Part shown: positions 37,975-48,126 of the stretch, piece after piece
Numbering within the stretch: the first letter of the stretch is position 1
Layout of the letters: each line of letters begins with the position of its first letter
Assembly: GCA_963700425.1 (NCBI GenBank)
Contig: CAVOXO010000001.1
Span: 1,550,001 to 1,614,000, forward strand
Reading direction: 5' to 3'
DNA length: 64,000 nucleotides
Origin: CAVOXO01 sp963700425
Lineage (GTDB): Bacteria > Actinomycetota > Acidimicrobiia > Acidimicrobiales > Microtrichaceae
The notes under the pieces: generated by a model
Databases searched by the model: none
Told to the model about the DNA's origin: nothing
The model's input: only the letters and a program-made list of their open reading frames with translations
Position numbers and translations under genes: made by a program

Positions 37975-38065
37975 TCGGACCCCGACCGAGCGCCCCCGGC
38001 GAGGGGCGACCGAACCTCCCGACCCGTTGGCTCGCGGCGAGGATCGGTTCGTCGTCCGCTCGGAC

Positions 38066-40558
38066 ATGACCGGTCCGCGCCCAGGGGGCGACCAGGGTCC
38101 AGGACCCCTCCCCGGCCTGTCGTCCGAGCAGGCGGCATCACGGCTGTCGGCCATCGGCCCCAACTCCCTGCCGCCGGCCCGTCGGACGCCCTGGTGGCAC
38201 AGAGTCGTCGCCCAACTGCGCAGCTCGATCATCTACATCCTGCTCTTCGCGCTCGGGTTCGATCTGTTCGTCTGGTTCAACGAAGGGGCGGTCGGCTGGC
38301 CCTATGAGTCGATCGCCATCGCCGTGATCCTCATCTTCAACGCCGCCATGGGGGTCTGGCAGGAATACCGGGCCGAGGACGCGCTGGCGCGGCTCGAGGA
38401 GCTGGCGGCTCCCCGCGTCTTCGTGGTCAGGGACGGCGTGCTCGTCCAGATCGACGCGACGGGACTCGTGCCCGGGGATGCGGTCCGGGTCGAGGCGGGC
38501 GACCGCATTCCCGCGGATGGCGAGATCGAGCCACTCGGGCAGGTCACCGTCGACGAGTCGATCCTGACCGGGGAGTCGCTGCCGGTCGATCGCCGCGGCG
38601 GCGAGGTCGTCTCGGCAGGTACTCTCGCCGTCCGCGGACACACCTGGTTCACGATCACCGCCACCGGCCCCGCGTCCACGATGGGGCGGATCGCCGAGCT
38701 CCTGAGCGGCGTGGACACCCAGCCGACTCCGCTGGAGCGCCGCCTCGAGCAATTCGGGCACCAGGTCGCCATCTGGATCGCCGCCCTCGCGGTGGCGCTC
38801 GCCGCCGGCGGCATCGCGACCCAGGGCATCACCTGGTTCGACGAGGCCCTCCTGTTCGCCGTGGCGGTCGCCGTCGCCGCCGTGCCCGAGGGGCTGCCCG
38901 CAGTCCTGACGTTGACCCTCGCTCTCGGAACCGAGCGGATGTCGGATCGCAAGGCGGTGGTTCGCCGGCTCGCCGCTGTGGAGGCGCTGGGGTCGGTGAC
39001 CGTGATCGCCACCGACAAGACGGGAACCCTCACCGAGAACGTGATGACGGTGGACCACCTGGACTCGCCCGACCCCGATCGCGCCATGACCGCAATGGTC
39101 CTGGCGTCCGACGCCGAGCCGAGCGCCGAAGTCGGCGATCCACTCGAGTTGGGTCTGTACCGCTTCGCTGCGGATCATGGCGTTGACGCCGGTGACCTCC
39201 GGGCCCGCCACCACCGCGTCGGGGCCCGACCATTCGACTCCGGTTCCCGCTTCATGAGCGTCACGGTGATGCAGGAGAGCGGACCCGTCACCTATCTCAA
39301 GGGTGCCGCAGAGGTGCTTCTGGATCGCGCCGACCTGAGCGACGCGGAGCGGGCGATCTGGCACGACCGCATCAATGCGGCCGCCGCCGACGGCTACCGA
39401 GTGCTCGGACTCGCCTGGGCGGCCGGCCAGGGTGAGAGCGACGTGACCTGGCTGGGCACGGTCTCCATGTGGGATCCGCCCAGAGCCGAGGTGCCCGCCG
39501 CCATCGCCGTCGCCCAGGAGGCCGGGATCCGCGTCCTGATGGTGACCGGGGATCACCCGGCGACAGCGAGAGCCATCGCGGAACGGCTCGGGATACCGTC
39601 GGAGACCGTCGTGTCGGGAACCGACCTCGACCGCATGTCGGCCACCGACCTGGCCGACTCGGTGGCCGACGTGAGCGTGTTCGCCCGAGTCAGTCCCGAA
39701 CACAAACTTGCCCTCGTCGGCGCCCTGCGTGAGCAGGGCGAGATCGTGGCGATGACCGGCGACGGCGTCAATGACGCGCCCGCGCTCAAGCGGTCGGACG
39801 TCGGCGTCGCCATGGGGCAGCGAGGGAGCGACGTCAGTCGCGAGGTGGCCGATCTCGTCCTCATCGACGACAACTTCGCGACGATCGGAGCGGCGGTCGA
39901 GGAAGGCCGGGGGATCTTCGACAACATCCAGAAGTTCCTCCGTTTCCTCTTCTCCACGAACGTCGCGCTCGTGCTTCTGGTGTCGATCGGAGTTCTCGGG
40001 TCCACCGTCCTCGGCCTCTTCGACGCCGAGGGCAACATCCTGGTCCCGCTCACCGCGGTCCAGCTCCTGTGGATCAATCTCATCGCCGACGGCCCGCCGG
40101 CTCTCGCGCTGGGTCTCGATCGCAACCCCGGGGTGATGCGACGGCCGCCGCGCGCACCCACCGCCCCACTGCTCACCAGGGCCGGCATCAGATTCGTCGT
40201 CACGACGGGTGTCCTCAAGGCCGCCGTCGGGTTGTCGCTCTTCTTCTTCATGCCGAGCCTCGACTTCACGGGCGAAGAGACGCGAACCGCGGTCTTCCTC
40301 TACGAGTCGCTCGCCCAGCTGGCGTTCGTGTATCCGTCGCGTCGGATCTCGGAGCGCCCGGTCCGCAATCGCGTTCTCAACTGGATCATCGTCGCGAGCA
40401 TCGCACTGCAGGCCCTCACCATCTCGTCGCCGTGGCTCCGCACCATCCTCGGGCTCGAACAACTCGACGCCGAGGCGCTCGGGCTGGTCGCGATGTCGCT
40501 GGCCGCCTCGATCATCGGGGCCAATCTCTCGACGAGGAGCACCCGGGAGTATCCATGA
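38066..40558 (+). CDS. ctpF: Cation-transporting P-type ATPase (P2A, CtpF-like)
   Basis: A membrane pump of 830 residues with the phosphorylation site DKTGTLTEN (Asp317), the actuator loop TGES, nucleotide-domain KGAAEVLL, and hinge MTGDGVNDAPALK. The N-terminal cation ATPase domain and a six-helix C-terminal region ending near LVAMSLAASIIGANL complete the P2 layout. The membrane motif VAAVPEGLPAVLTLTLALG is that of Ca2+/Mn2+ P2A pumps; CtpF (Rv1997) is in the DosR regulon. I used ATG at 38066, 91 bp after the Usp stop. Confidence 0.95.
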   Translation: MTGPRPGGDQGPGPLPGLSSEQAASRLSAIGPNSLPPARRTPWWHRVVAQLRSSIIYILLFALGFDLFVWFNEGAVGWPYESIAIAVILIFNAAMGVWQEYRAEDALARLEELAAPRVFVVRDGVLVQIDATGLVPGDAVRVEAGDRIPADGEIEPLGQVTVDESILTGESLPVDRRGGEVVSAGTLAVRGHTWFTITATGPASTMGRIAELLSGVDTQPTPLERRLEQFGHQVAIWIAALAVALAAGGIATQGITWFDEALLFAVAVAVAAVPEGLPAVLTLTLALGTERMSDRKAVVRRLAAVEALGSVTVIATDKTGTLTENVMTVDHLDSPDPDRAMTAMVLASDAEPSAEVGDPLELGLYRFAADHGVDAGDLRARHHRVGARPFDSGSRFMSVTVMQESGPVTYLKGAAEVLLDRADLSDAERAIWHDRINAAAADGYRVLGLAWAAGQGESDVTWLGTVSMWDPPRAEVPAAIAVAQEAGIRVLMVTGDHPATARAIAERLGIPSETVVSGTDLDRMSATDLADSVADVSVFARVSPEHKLALVGALREQGEIVAMTGDGVNDAPALKRSDVGVAMGQRGSDVSREVADLVLIDDNFATIGAAVEEGRGIFDNIQKFLRFLFSTNVALVLLVSIGVLGSTVLGLFDAEGNILVPLTAVQLLWINLIADGPPALALGLDRNPGVMRRPPRAPTAPLLTRAGIRFVVTTGVLKAAVGLSLFFFMPSLDFTGEETRTAVFLYESLAQLAFVYPSRRISERPVRNRVLNWIIVASIALQALTISSPWLRTILGLEQLDAEALGLVAMSLAASIIGANLSTRSTREYP

Positions 40559-40594
40559 TCATCCCCCGACCCCGGCCGGGTGATCCGGGCGCTG

Positions 40595-41542
40595 TCACAA
40601 CAGGATGGCCCAGATCGCGGCGTAGACCACCAGGAGTACCCCACCCATCGGACGGGTGTGCTCGCCGCCCCGGCCGATGAGGAGCCCCACGACGACGGCC
40701 GAGCCGGCGGCCACCACCGCGCCGGTGAGTGCCAGACGGCCGTCGATGGCGGTCGGGAAGAGCAGCGGCCCGATCGAGATGGACAGAGTCGCGTCGACGA
40801 ACGACGAGCCCAGCACGTCACCGACGGCCAGGCCACCCTGGCCCCGGCGAAGGGCGGTGATGTCCACGACCAGTTCGGGCAACGAGGTGCCGATCGATGC
40901 GCCGAAGAACGCCATCACGAACGGAGGCACCCCCCAGATCATTGCGAGTTCGTTCAGACCGATCACCGCCAGGGTCGCGCCCGCTCCCACGATCGCCGCC
41001 GACCCCACCAGCCGCCCCATGAGTGCGACGCGATGTGTGACACGGTCCGCGAGAGCGAGCTGAGGATCCGACCTGGTGCAGCGGTAGATGAGACGCGACC
41101 CGAGGATCCAGACGACGATGAGCACGACGGCATCGATGCGGCCGATGTGGTCGTCCAACACGACCAGTGCGACCAGGAGCAGACTCCCTGCCGTCAACCA
41201 GGCGGTCGCCTGTTGGCCGCGAAGGAGAGGCGAACCGCGCTCGCCCAGCGGAACGGACGCGGCCACGAAGGGCAGCAGACCCAGGACCAGGGTCATTTGG
41301 GTGGCCGCGGACCCGATCGAGTCTCCGACGTTGATGTCGCCATTGTCGGTGAACGACGCCACGATCGAGTTGGCGATCTCGGGCAGGTCCGTGCCGATGG
41401 CCAGCAGGGTCATACCCACGAAGAACGGAGGCAACCGTGAGCCGCGGGCGAGATCACCTGCGTAGGTGACGGCCCGACCACTGCCCACCACCATGAGAGC
41501 GAATCCGATGACCACTGAACCGAGCCATGTCACGGTCGTCAT
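40595..41542 (-). CDS. Calcium/sodium antiporter (CaCA family)
   Basis: The 315-residue, roughly ten-helix membrane protein has the two inverted alpha repeats of the family: GTDLPEIANSIVAS (N-half) and GASIGTSLPELVVDITALRRGQ (C-half), each with the ion-binding Glu, followed by GDVLGSSFVDATLS. These exchange Ca2+ for Na+ or H+. ATG at 41542. It is convergent with the CtpF-like ATPase and divergent from the ABC genes, so cation handling is clustered here. A strong DosR-box-like element lies upstream. Confidence 0.92.
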   Translation of the reverse strand: MTTVTWLGSVVIGFALMVVGSGRAVTYAGDLARGSRLPPFFVGMTLLAIGTDLPEIANSIVASFTDNGDINVGDSIGSAATQMTLVLGLLPFVAASVPLGERGSPLLRGQQATAWLTAGSLLLVALVVLDDHIGRIDAVVLIVVWILGSRLIYRCTRSDPQLALADRVTHRVALMGRLVGSAAIVGAGATLAVIGLNELAMIWGVPPFVMAFFGASIGTSLPELVVDITALRRGQGGLAVGDVLGSSFVDATLSISIGPLLFPTAIDGRLALTGAVVAAGSAVVVGLLIGRGGEHTRPMGGVLLVVYAAIWAILL

Positions 41543-41651
41543 GACGAGCAGATCAGGTCCGGGCCCGACGTCGAGGAGACCGCCGAGACTCCACGAAGGC
41601 GTGGGGGGTGCGGTCCATGGTGCACCCTTGCCGGGTCGGCGTCGCGGCGCC

Positions 41652-41666
41652 AGGGTCGGAGGTCCC
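41652..41666. promoter_or_regulatory. DosR-box-like element between antiporter and ABC operon
   Basis: On the minus strand it reads GGGACCTCCGACCCT, 13 of 15 matches and nearly palindromic. It lies 109 bp before the antiporter start and 71 bp before the ABC ATPase start, so it could serve either. Confidence 0.5.
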
Positions 41667-41737
41667 GGAGGTGCGCTCCGTCGATCCCGCAGGTCCAGCG
41701 TGTGCCCTGCACTCCCCGGCTGCGCTAGGAAGAGCGT

Positions 41738-42658
41738 GTGAGCGCCTCCACGATGTCGGTCGGAGCCGAGCCCGTCATCCGCATCGACGGCCTCTCCAAG
41801 CACTACGGCAGCACCGTTGCTCTCGACGATCTCGATCTGGTGGTTCCTCCCGGCTGCATCTTCGGGTTCCTGGGCCCCAACGGCACGGGGAAGAGCACCA
41901 CCATCCGGCTGCTCATGGGGCTCATCCGGCCGACATCGGGCTCGGCGAGAGTGCTCGGGCTGAGCACGGTGTCGCAGCGCGAGGCTGTCCATCGTGGGGT
42001 CGGCTACCTTCCGGGCGATTTCGTCGCCTACCGCGAGCTGACCGGCGCCGAGTACCTGTCGTACCTCGCCGGCCTCCGGGGTGGCGTCGACCCGGCCACC
42101 GTCGAGACGCTCGCCGGCCGGTTCGAACTCGATCTGACCCGACGGATCGGCGCCCTGTCACACGGCAACCGTCAGAAGGTCGGGCTGGTTCAGGCCTTCA
42201 TGGCGGAGCCCGATCTCCTCATCCTCGACGAGCCCACCCAGGGTCTCGACCCTCTGATGCAGAGGGTGTTCCTGGCGCTGTTGAACGAGCACCGCGACGC
42301 AGGCCGCACGGTGTTCCTGTCGTCGCACGTCCTCACCGAGGTCGAGGAGGTGGCCGATACGGTCGCCATCATCCGTGAGGGGCGTCTCGCAACCGTGTCC
42401 GATGTCTCCGACCTGAAGGCACGGACACGACGCAGGGTGGCGTTGACCTTCGCCCCGGGCGTGGCGGCCCCGATCGACGCCCTCCGCGCCGTCGACAACG
42501 TGGTGGAGGTGGCGGCGTCCAACGGCTCGCTCGATGTGGTCGTCGAAGGGTCGATGGCGAAGATGCTCGAGGTCGCAGCACCGCACGGGGTGGAACGGGT
42601 CGTCTCGAATGAGGTCGATCTCGAAGGTGTTTTCCTGCAGTACTACGAAGCGGAGTGA
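41738..42658 (+). CDS. ABC exporter ATP-binding protein
   Basis: The 306-residue ATPase has Walker A GPNGTGKSTTIRLL, signature LSHGNRQKVGLVQAF, Walker B LLILDEPTQGLDP and the switch His in SSHVLTEVEEVAD, plus a C-terminal regulatory extension. The single-domain ATPase with a separate permease is typical of ABC-2 drug, antibiotic or polyketide exporters. GTG start at 41738. First of three tightly packed genes. Confidence 0.93.
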   Translation: MSASTMSVGAEPVIRIDGLSKHYGSTVALDDLDLVVPPGCIFGFLGPNGTGKSTTIRLLMGLIRPTSGSARVLGLSTVSQREAVHRGVGYLPGDFVAYRELTGAEYLSYLAGLRGGVDPATVETLAGRFELDLTRRIGALSHGNRQKVGLVQAFMAEPDLLILDEPTQGLDPLMQRVFLALLNEHRDAGRTVFLSSHVLTEVEEVADTVAIIREGRLATVSDVSDLKARTRRRVALTFAPGVAAPIDALRAVDNVVEVAASNGSLDVVVEGSMAKMLEVAAPHGVERVVSNEVDLEGVFLQYYEAE

Positions 42659-42661
42659 CTG

Positions 42662-43450
42662 ATGTCGGTCGACGTGTTCATGAAGACCCTGCGTGACCAG
42701 AGACGTGGGCTCATCGGTTGGGGAATCGGAATCGCCGCCACGGTCATCCTGATGTCGGCCATCTGGCCCTCGTTCTCCGACGTCGACTTCGACGCGATCA
42801 TGGACCAGTACCCCGAGGCGTTGATGGAGATCTTCAACGTCACCGACATGTCCACGGCCGCCGGATACCTGAACGCCGAGATCTTCAGCCTGATGATCCC
42901 GATCATCTTCATCATCTACGCGATCGGACGCGGCGCACGGCTGATCGCGTTCGAGGAGGAGGAAGGGACACTCGAGGTTCTCGCTGCCATGCCGGTGCCG
43001 CGGAATCGGGTTCTGATCGGCAAGGCGTGCGGCCTTGCGGTCGCCATCGGAGTTCTGGCCGTCGTCCTGTACGCCAGCACGTGGCTGTCGTCGTTGGTGT
43101 TCGGTTTGGAGGTCCCGGCGACCCACATTCTGAATGCGACGATCGCGATGTATCTCCTGGCGCTGGAGTTCGGCCTCATCGCACTCGCGGTGAGCGCATC
43201 GACGGGGCGCCGGGCGCTGGCGCTCGGAGTCGCATCGGGCCTGGCGGGAGCGTCGTATCTCCTCTACATCGCGGGCCAGCTCTTCGACGGCCTGCGCCCC
43301 TTTCTCAAGGCCTCGCCGTTCTATCAGGCCATTTCGGAAGGGCCGCTGGGCCCGAGCCTCCCGCCGATCGTGGCGGTCATGCCCCTCGTCGGTCTCGTGG
43401 TCTTCGCCCTGTCTGTACCCATTTTCGACAAGAGAGACCTTGCAGTCTGA
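42662..43450 (+). CDS. ABC-2 type permease
   Basis: The 262-residue membrane protein has about six hydrophobic helices. The first follows MSVDVFMKTLRDQRRGLIGW; a cytoplasmic FEEEEGTLEVLAAMPVPRNRVLIGK loop matches the ABC-2 permease region that contacts the ATPase (shown in part). It begins 3 bp after the ATPase stop. Substrate unknown. Confidence 0.9.
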   Translation: MSVDVFMKTLRDQRRGLIGWGIGIAATVILMSAIWPSFSDVDFDAIMDQYPEALMEIFNVTDMSTAAGYLNAEIFSLMIPIIFIIYAIGRGARLIAFEEEEGTLEVLAAMPVPRNRVLIGKACGLAVAIGVLAVVLYASTWLSSLVFGLEVPATHILNATIAMYLLALEFGLIALAVSASTGRRALALGVASGLAGASYLLYIAGQLFDGLRPFLKASPFYQAISEGPLGPSLPPIVAVMPLVGLVVFALSVPIFDKRDLAV

Positions 43451-43466
43451 GGTCAGGAGGACACCG

Positions 43467-44760
43467 ATGAACACCGACGATCGCACGGCCGACCGGTACC
43501 GGGAAGCCGCATCGATTCTGCATGACGTCGCTCGGCCCATGCCGCGTTCTGTCGGCACTGGCGTGGCCTGCGGAGTTGAGGGAGTCCTTCCTGGCCGGGG
43601 GTGGTTCTGCACTCCCGGAACCGCAGTACTCGCCGCTGGACCCCGCCCCGGTCCTCGAGGGTGTGTCAGCGGCCCGTCGACTGATCCGGCCGGGATCGGT
43701 CGTCGACGACTGGCTGGAGGGCGAGGCGGACGCCATCGAAGCGACCGCCCTCATGCTGTCCACCGTCGGGACCCCGGCGTTCCACGCCTACTCACGACAG
43801 GTCTACGGCGTGCCCACCAGGCCTCTGAGGTTCGACCCGACGACTCCGATCGAGCTGGCCGAACAGGTCCATGCCTCGATCGACGAGCTGACCTCGATCC
43901 ATCTCCTGGCAGCCCCGGCTCGTGATCTGTCGGGAGCTCAGATCGTCGACGAACTGATGCCGGCCGTCACGGCCCACTTCGGCGCTGACGCGCCGGAGGT
44001 GATGCTCGTGGACGAGCTCTCTGCCAATGCGGTCGCCACGGCGACGAAGATCAAGGTACGCCGCGACGCCCGATTCACCCACCGGGACGGTCAGCAACTG
44101 CTGAACCACGAAGCGTTCATTCACGTCGGGACATCCCTCAACGGCAGGGCGCAGGTCGATCTGCCGATTCTCGCAGTGGGTCATCCCGGCACGACCAGGA
44201 CCCAGGAGGGGCTCGCCGTGTTCTCCGAGTTCGTGTCGGGGACCCTGGAGCTGGACCGTCTCCGGCGTCTGGCCGACCGCACCGTCGCGGTTCAACTCGT
44301 GTGCGACGGAGCGGACTTCATCGAGCTGTACCGCTGGTTCCTCGAACGCAGCCCGACGCCCGAGCAGGCGTTCGAGTCCACGCGGCGCATCTTCCGTGGT
44401 GGCCCCGTGACCGGGGGAGCACCCTTCACCAAGGACTGCGGCTACCTCTCGGGCCTCCTGGGAGTGCTCACGTTCGTCCGTGCTGCTTTCGCGGCGAACA
44501 GAGCAGACACGCTGGGGTTGTTGTTCGCCGGGAAGCTCGACCTCTCGGCGATCCCCGCCCTCGCCGAACTTCGGGGCATGGGGTTGTGCCGACCCGCTCG
44601 TTTCCTGCCTCCGTGGGCTCAGGACCCCGGCTGGGTCCTGACGTGGTTGACCCTGTCCACGTTCATGGCGAGGATCGATCTGGCGGCGGTGAGCGCCTCG
44701 GTGGGGGAGATCCTCGATCGGTGCCCGCTGGTGACGCCTGCTCCGCCGGGCGGGTCGTAG
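43467..44760 (+). CDS. MATCAP-like (DUF1704 / QEGLA motif) metalloprotease-like protein (one frameshift)
   Basis: The protein belongs to the DUF1704 family (flavohemoglobin-expression-modulating QEGLA motif proteins), whose eukaryotic member MATCAP is a tubulin-detyrosinating protease. It shows HEAFIH (HExxxH zinc motif) in LLNHEAFIHVGTSLNG and the signature TRTQEGLAVFSEF. The perfect AGGAGG site before ATG 43467 fixes the start. An extra C near 43542 (ATG-C-CGC) shifts the frame between LHDVARPM and RVLSALAWPAELRESF; corrected length is about 430. It starts 16 bp after the permease, so it belongs to the exporter operon. Its substrate is unknown. Confidence 0.85.
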
Positions 44761-44837
44761 GACGTCGACGTCACACCTCCCACGGCTCCGCCGTGCCGGC
44801 GCGGGCGTCGGGCAGCGTCAGTGGATATCGTCGCCAC

Positions 44838-45860
44838 ATGGCCCCCTCTCCTGACGGCCTCACCGTCGCGGTCACCGGTCCGACCGGCACGTTCGGGTCG
44901 GGGCTGATCCCGCTACTCGAAGCAGATCCGAGAATCGGACGTGTCGTGGGGATCGCGAGGCGCCCGTTCGACCCGGCGGACCGAGGCTGGTCGAAGATGG
45001 TCTATCGGCAGGGAGACGTCCGTGATCGCGCCGCCCTGGAGAGCGCGTTCGCCGGAGCGGACGTCGTGGTTCACCTCGCGTTCCTCATCACCGGGACGGC
45101 ATCGAGGGAGACGACGCGCACCATCAACGTCGACGGCACGGTCAACGCATTCCGGGCGGCGGCGTCGGAGGGCGCCCGTCGTTTCGTCTTTGCCTCCTCG
45201 GCGGCGGCGTACGGCTTCCATCGGGACAATCCCCTGGGAATGACCGAGGACTGGCCGATCCGCCCCGCGGATCGGCTCTTCTACTCGAGGGAGAAGGCCG
45301 AGGTGGAGCGGACTCTCCAGTCGGAGTCGACCGCGTGTCCGGCGCTCGACCTGTACGTCCTACGCCCTCCGATCGTCGTCGGCCCTCACGGGATGGGGGC
45401 CAAGGATCTCCTCCCCAGAGCCCTCGCCCCAGGAGTCCGCACCGCTCGCAAGGTGTTGGTCCGGTCGCCCGTGCCGATTCCGGCCCCCGTTCCCGATCTC
45501 GCTCTTCAGCTCGTTCACGAAGACGACGTGGGCCAGGCTCTTCAGCTGTGCGTGGTGGGTGCCGGTCCCGCCGGCGCGTACAACATCGCAGGCCAGGGAA
45601 CCGTGACCGCTCACGACGTCGCGCACGCTCTCGGACTTGCCCCGCTCCCCTTTCCGGTGAGCTGGGCGCAGGCCGCAGGGCGAACGGTGTCCCGGATCCC
45701 CCTCCCCTCGGGGGTACCCCCGGTGTCCGAGTGGGCGGAGGCGGTCGGTCACCCGGTCATCATCGATTCGACCAAGGCGAGGCGCGAACTCGGTTGGTCT
45801 CCCCGGTACACCGGCCTCGGTGCACTCCTTGCGGCGCTCCCGTCGGACGGGGCCGAGTGA
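44838..45860 (+). CDS. NAD-dependent epimerase/dehydratase family protein
   Basis: The 340-residue extended short-chain dehydrogenase begins VAVTGPTGTFGSGLIPLL (Rossmann), has VVHLAFLITG, and the active-site region FASSAAAYGF followed later by FYSREKAE (YxxxK as Y-S-R-E-K). The C-terminal part YNIAGQGTVTAHDVA is usual for sugar or steroid epimerase-like members. Substrate unknown. It converges on the Usp gene. Confidence 0.88.
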   Translation: MAPSPDGLTVAVTGPTGTFGSGLIPLLEADPRIGRVVGIARRPFDPADRGWSKMVYRQGDVRDRAALESAFAGADVVVHLAFLITGTASRETTRTINVDGTVNAFRAAASEGARRFVFASSAAAYGFHRDNPLGMTEDWPIRPADRLFYSREKAEVERTLQSESTACPALDLYVLRPPIVVGPHGMGAKDLLPRALAPGVRTARKVLVRSPVPIPAPVPDLALQLVHEDDVGQALQLCVVGAGPAGAYNIAGQGTVTAHDVAHALGLAPLPFPVSWAQAAGRTVSRIPLPSGVPPVSEWAEAVGHPVIIDSTKARRELGWSPRYTGLGALLAALPSDGAE

Positions 45861-45886
45861 CGGCAGCGAACGCCACGGGCCTCCGG

Positions 45887-46760
45887 CTACGGCTCGCGGT
45901 GCGGGTACACCACCACCGGACACGAAGCGAGGTGGACGACCCTTCGACTGACCGACCCCAGCAGAAGTCCGGTGAAGCCGCCACGGCCACGCGACCCGAC
46001 GACGAGAAGGGCCGGCGACGCGGCCCCATCGAGCAGCGCCTCGGCCGGGTCGCCCCAGCGGACATCGCCCGACAGGGTCACCCCATCGGGCACGTCGGTC
46101 CTCGCGATCCACGCCTCGAGATCGGCGCGTGCGCCCGCCTCGAGTGACGACAGGTCCGGGATCGCGACGACGGGCTCGGGTGCGATCGGAAAGCGCTCCT
46201 GCCAGCAGTACACACCGAGCACATCCCGCCCGAGGCGGGACCCCTCCTCCAGAGCCCAGTCCAGCGCATGAAGCGACGTGTCGGAACCATCCACGCCGAC
46301 GACGATCGGCCCGGATCCGTCACCCCGGTCGTCGTCACCATGGGGGACGACCATGGTGGGACACGGAGCGTGTCGGATGCACTGATCGGCGATGGACCCC
46401 AACAGCAGGTGGCGGATGCGGGCGTGATCGCGGCGGCCGACCACGAGCAGGTCGCTGCCCCGAGCCGCGGCGAGGAGCACCTTGGCGGGTGCACCCTGCT
46501 CCACAGACAGAGTCACGTCGAGGTCGGCATTGGCGGGGTCGGCAAGCAGATCGTCGACCTGATCCCTCGCCCGGGCTCGGGCATCGTCCTCCATCTGGTC
46601 CGCGGTGACGACACGCTTCTCCTCGGCCGACAGCGGCGGGTAGGACCACACGGCAACGACATCGAGCCCCGCTCCGGACAGGCGAGCCTCGGTTGCCAGC
46701 GCGTGCCAGAGCAGGCACGGCCGGAGCCGTTCCGTCGATACCCACCACGACTCGCCCCAT
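45887..46760 (-). CDS. Universal stress protein, tandem domains (one frameshift)
   Basis: ATG at 46760 with GGAGG 5 nt upstream begins MGRVVVGIDGTAPAV. An extra base near 46715 (GTG-C-CTG) then shifts to LLWHALATEARLSGAGLDVV. The first domain ends GRRDHARIRHLLLGSIADQCIRHAPCPTMVV (in part) and the second starts IVVGVDGSDTSLHALDWAL and ends VVGSRGRGGFTGLLLGSVS, both with ATP-binding G-rich loops. Corrected length is about 290, close to the tandem Usp proteins of the DosR regulon. A DosR-box-like element is 61 bp upstream. Confidence 0.9.
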
Positions 46761-46821
46761 GTGTCCTCCCGGGACCTCGGATTCCGTGCCCACAGCTTCC
46801 ACCCGACGATGGCCCGAGTAC

Positions 46822-46836
46822 AGGGCCGTTCGTCCC
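46822..46836 (-). promoter_or_regulatory. DosR-box-like element between Usp and aminotransferase
   Basis: On the minus strand it reads GGGACGAACGGCCCT, 12 of 15 matches with GGGAC and GGCCCT arms intact. It lies 61 bp before the Usp start and 74 bp before the aminotransferase start. Confidence 0.5.
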
Positions 46837-46910
46837 ACCGTACGGCTCGGTCGGCCGTCGACCCGGGCCCGCCCGGCGGTAGCGTATCGGCCGGGCACCC
46901 CGGAGGGACT

Positions 46911-48126
46911 GTGGACCAACCGTTCGTCGACCGAGAACACACCACCCGCGCTTTCGCCGACCACGTGAATCGAGGCAAGACGGTGGCCTACCGGCAGCTC
47001 GGACTCGACGTGGTCATGGGGCGACGGGGAGGGTCGTGGTTCCACGACGCGTTCGACGACGATCGCCGTTGGCTCAACTGTCACTGCAACGGCGGAGTCT
47101 TCAACCTTGGTCATCGACATCGCGGCATTCTCGACGCGGTGCGCCACGCGCTCGACGATCTCGACATCGGAAACCACCATCTCGTCTCGGGTTGGAGGGC
47201 GGAGCTTGCCCGCCGCCTGGCGGCAACGACGGGTGACCGTCTTGCAGGCGTCGTCTTCGGAGTGGGCGGCGGGGAATCGGTGGATCTGGCGATCAAGGTC
47301 GCCGCGCGCCACCACCGGGCGTCAGGGAGTCGTCTCGGCGCTCGGCGGGTACCACGGCCACACGGGTCTGGCGGTCGCGACGGGGGACCCTCAGTACCGG
47401 GACCCGTTCGGTCCGACTCCGCCGGACTTTCGCCAGGTCCCCTTCGGAGACCTCGATGCCATCGCCGGTGCCGTGGGTGACGAGACCGCCGCAGTTCTCC
47501 TCGAACCCATCCCCGCCACCCTGGGGATGCCCATGCCGCCGCCGGGGTACCTCCGCGAGGTGTCGGCACTCTGCCGTGATTCGGGCGCGGTGATGATCCT
47601 CGATGAGATCCAGACCGGCCTCGGACGGACAGGATCGATCTGGTGCCACACCCAGGAGGACGTCGAGCCCGACATGGTGATCACCGGCAAGGGTCTCTCG
47701 GGCGGCGTGTATCCGATCACCGCCACGCTGATGACCGCGGAGCTACATGCCTTCTTCGAGGATCACCCCTTCGTCCACGTCTCGACATTCGGAGGCGCCG
47801 AGTTGGGCTGTGTCGCGGCCCTGGCGACGCTCGACATCGTCGAGGATCCCCGCTTCCTCGCCCGGGTCGAGGACGTGGGGCGACGAATCGAGGTGGGCGT
47901 CTCCGATCTCGACGTCGAGGTGCGCCGGCGCGGCATGTTCATGGGCCTCCGTTTCGACGAGCCGGCCGGGGGCATCTCGGCCACCCAACGGCTCATCTCT
48001 GCGGGGGTCTTCGCCATCTTCGCCAACAACGATCCCTCGGTGCTGCAGTTCCTTCCCCCGCTGACGATCAGCGACGACGACGTCACCTGGCTGATCGACA
48101 CGACCTGCGCCGCACTCTCCCCGTGA
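46911..48126 (+). CDS. Class III aminotransferase (one frameshift)
   Basis: A PLP-dependent transaminase of about 404 residues after correction. N-terminal part: VFGVGGGESVDLAIKVA; then an extra base near 47304 (GCC-G-CGC) shifts the frame to RATTGRQGVVSALGGYHGHTG. The PLP-binding Asp is in ILDEIQTGLGRTG and the Schiff-base Lys in VITGKGLSGGVYP. GTG at 46911 has GGAGG upstream. Members include ornithine, GABA and other omega-aminotransferases; the substrate cannot be told. The next gene overlaps by 4 bp. Confidence 0.9.

Noticed and set aside
38138..40462. 774-codon open frame opposite the P-type ATPase
   Set aside because: Antisense to an obvious ATPase with all motifs; the translation is a low-complexity acidic/His-rich shadow.
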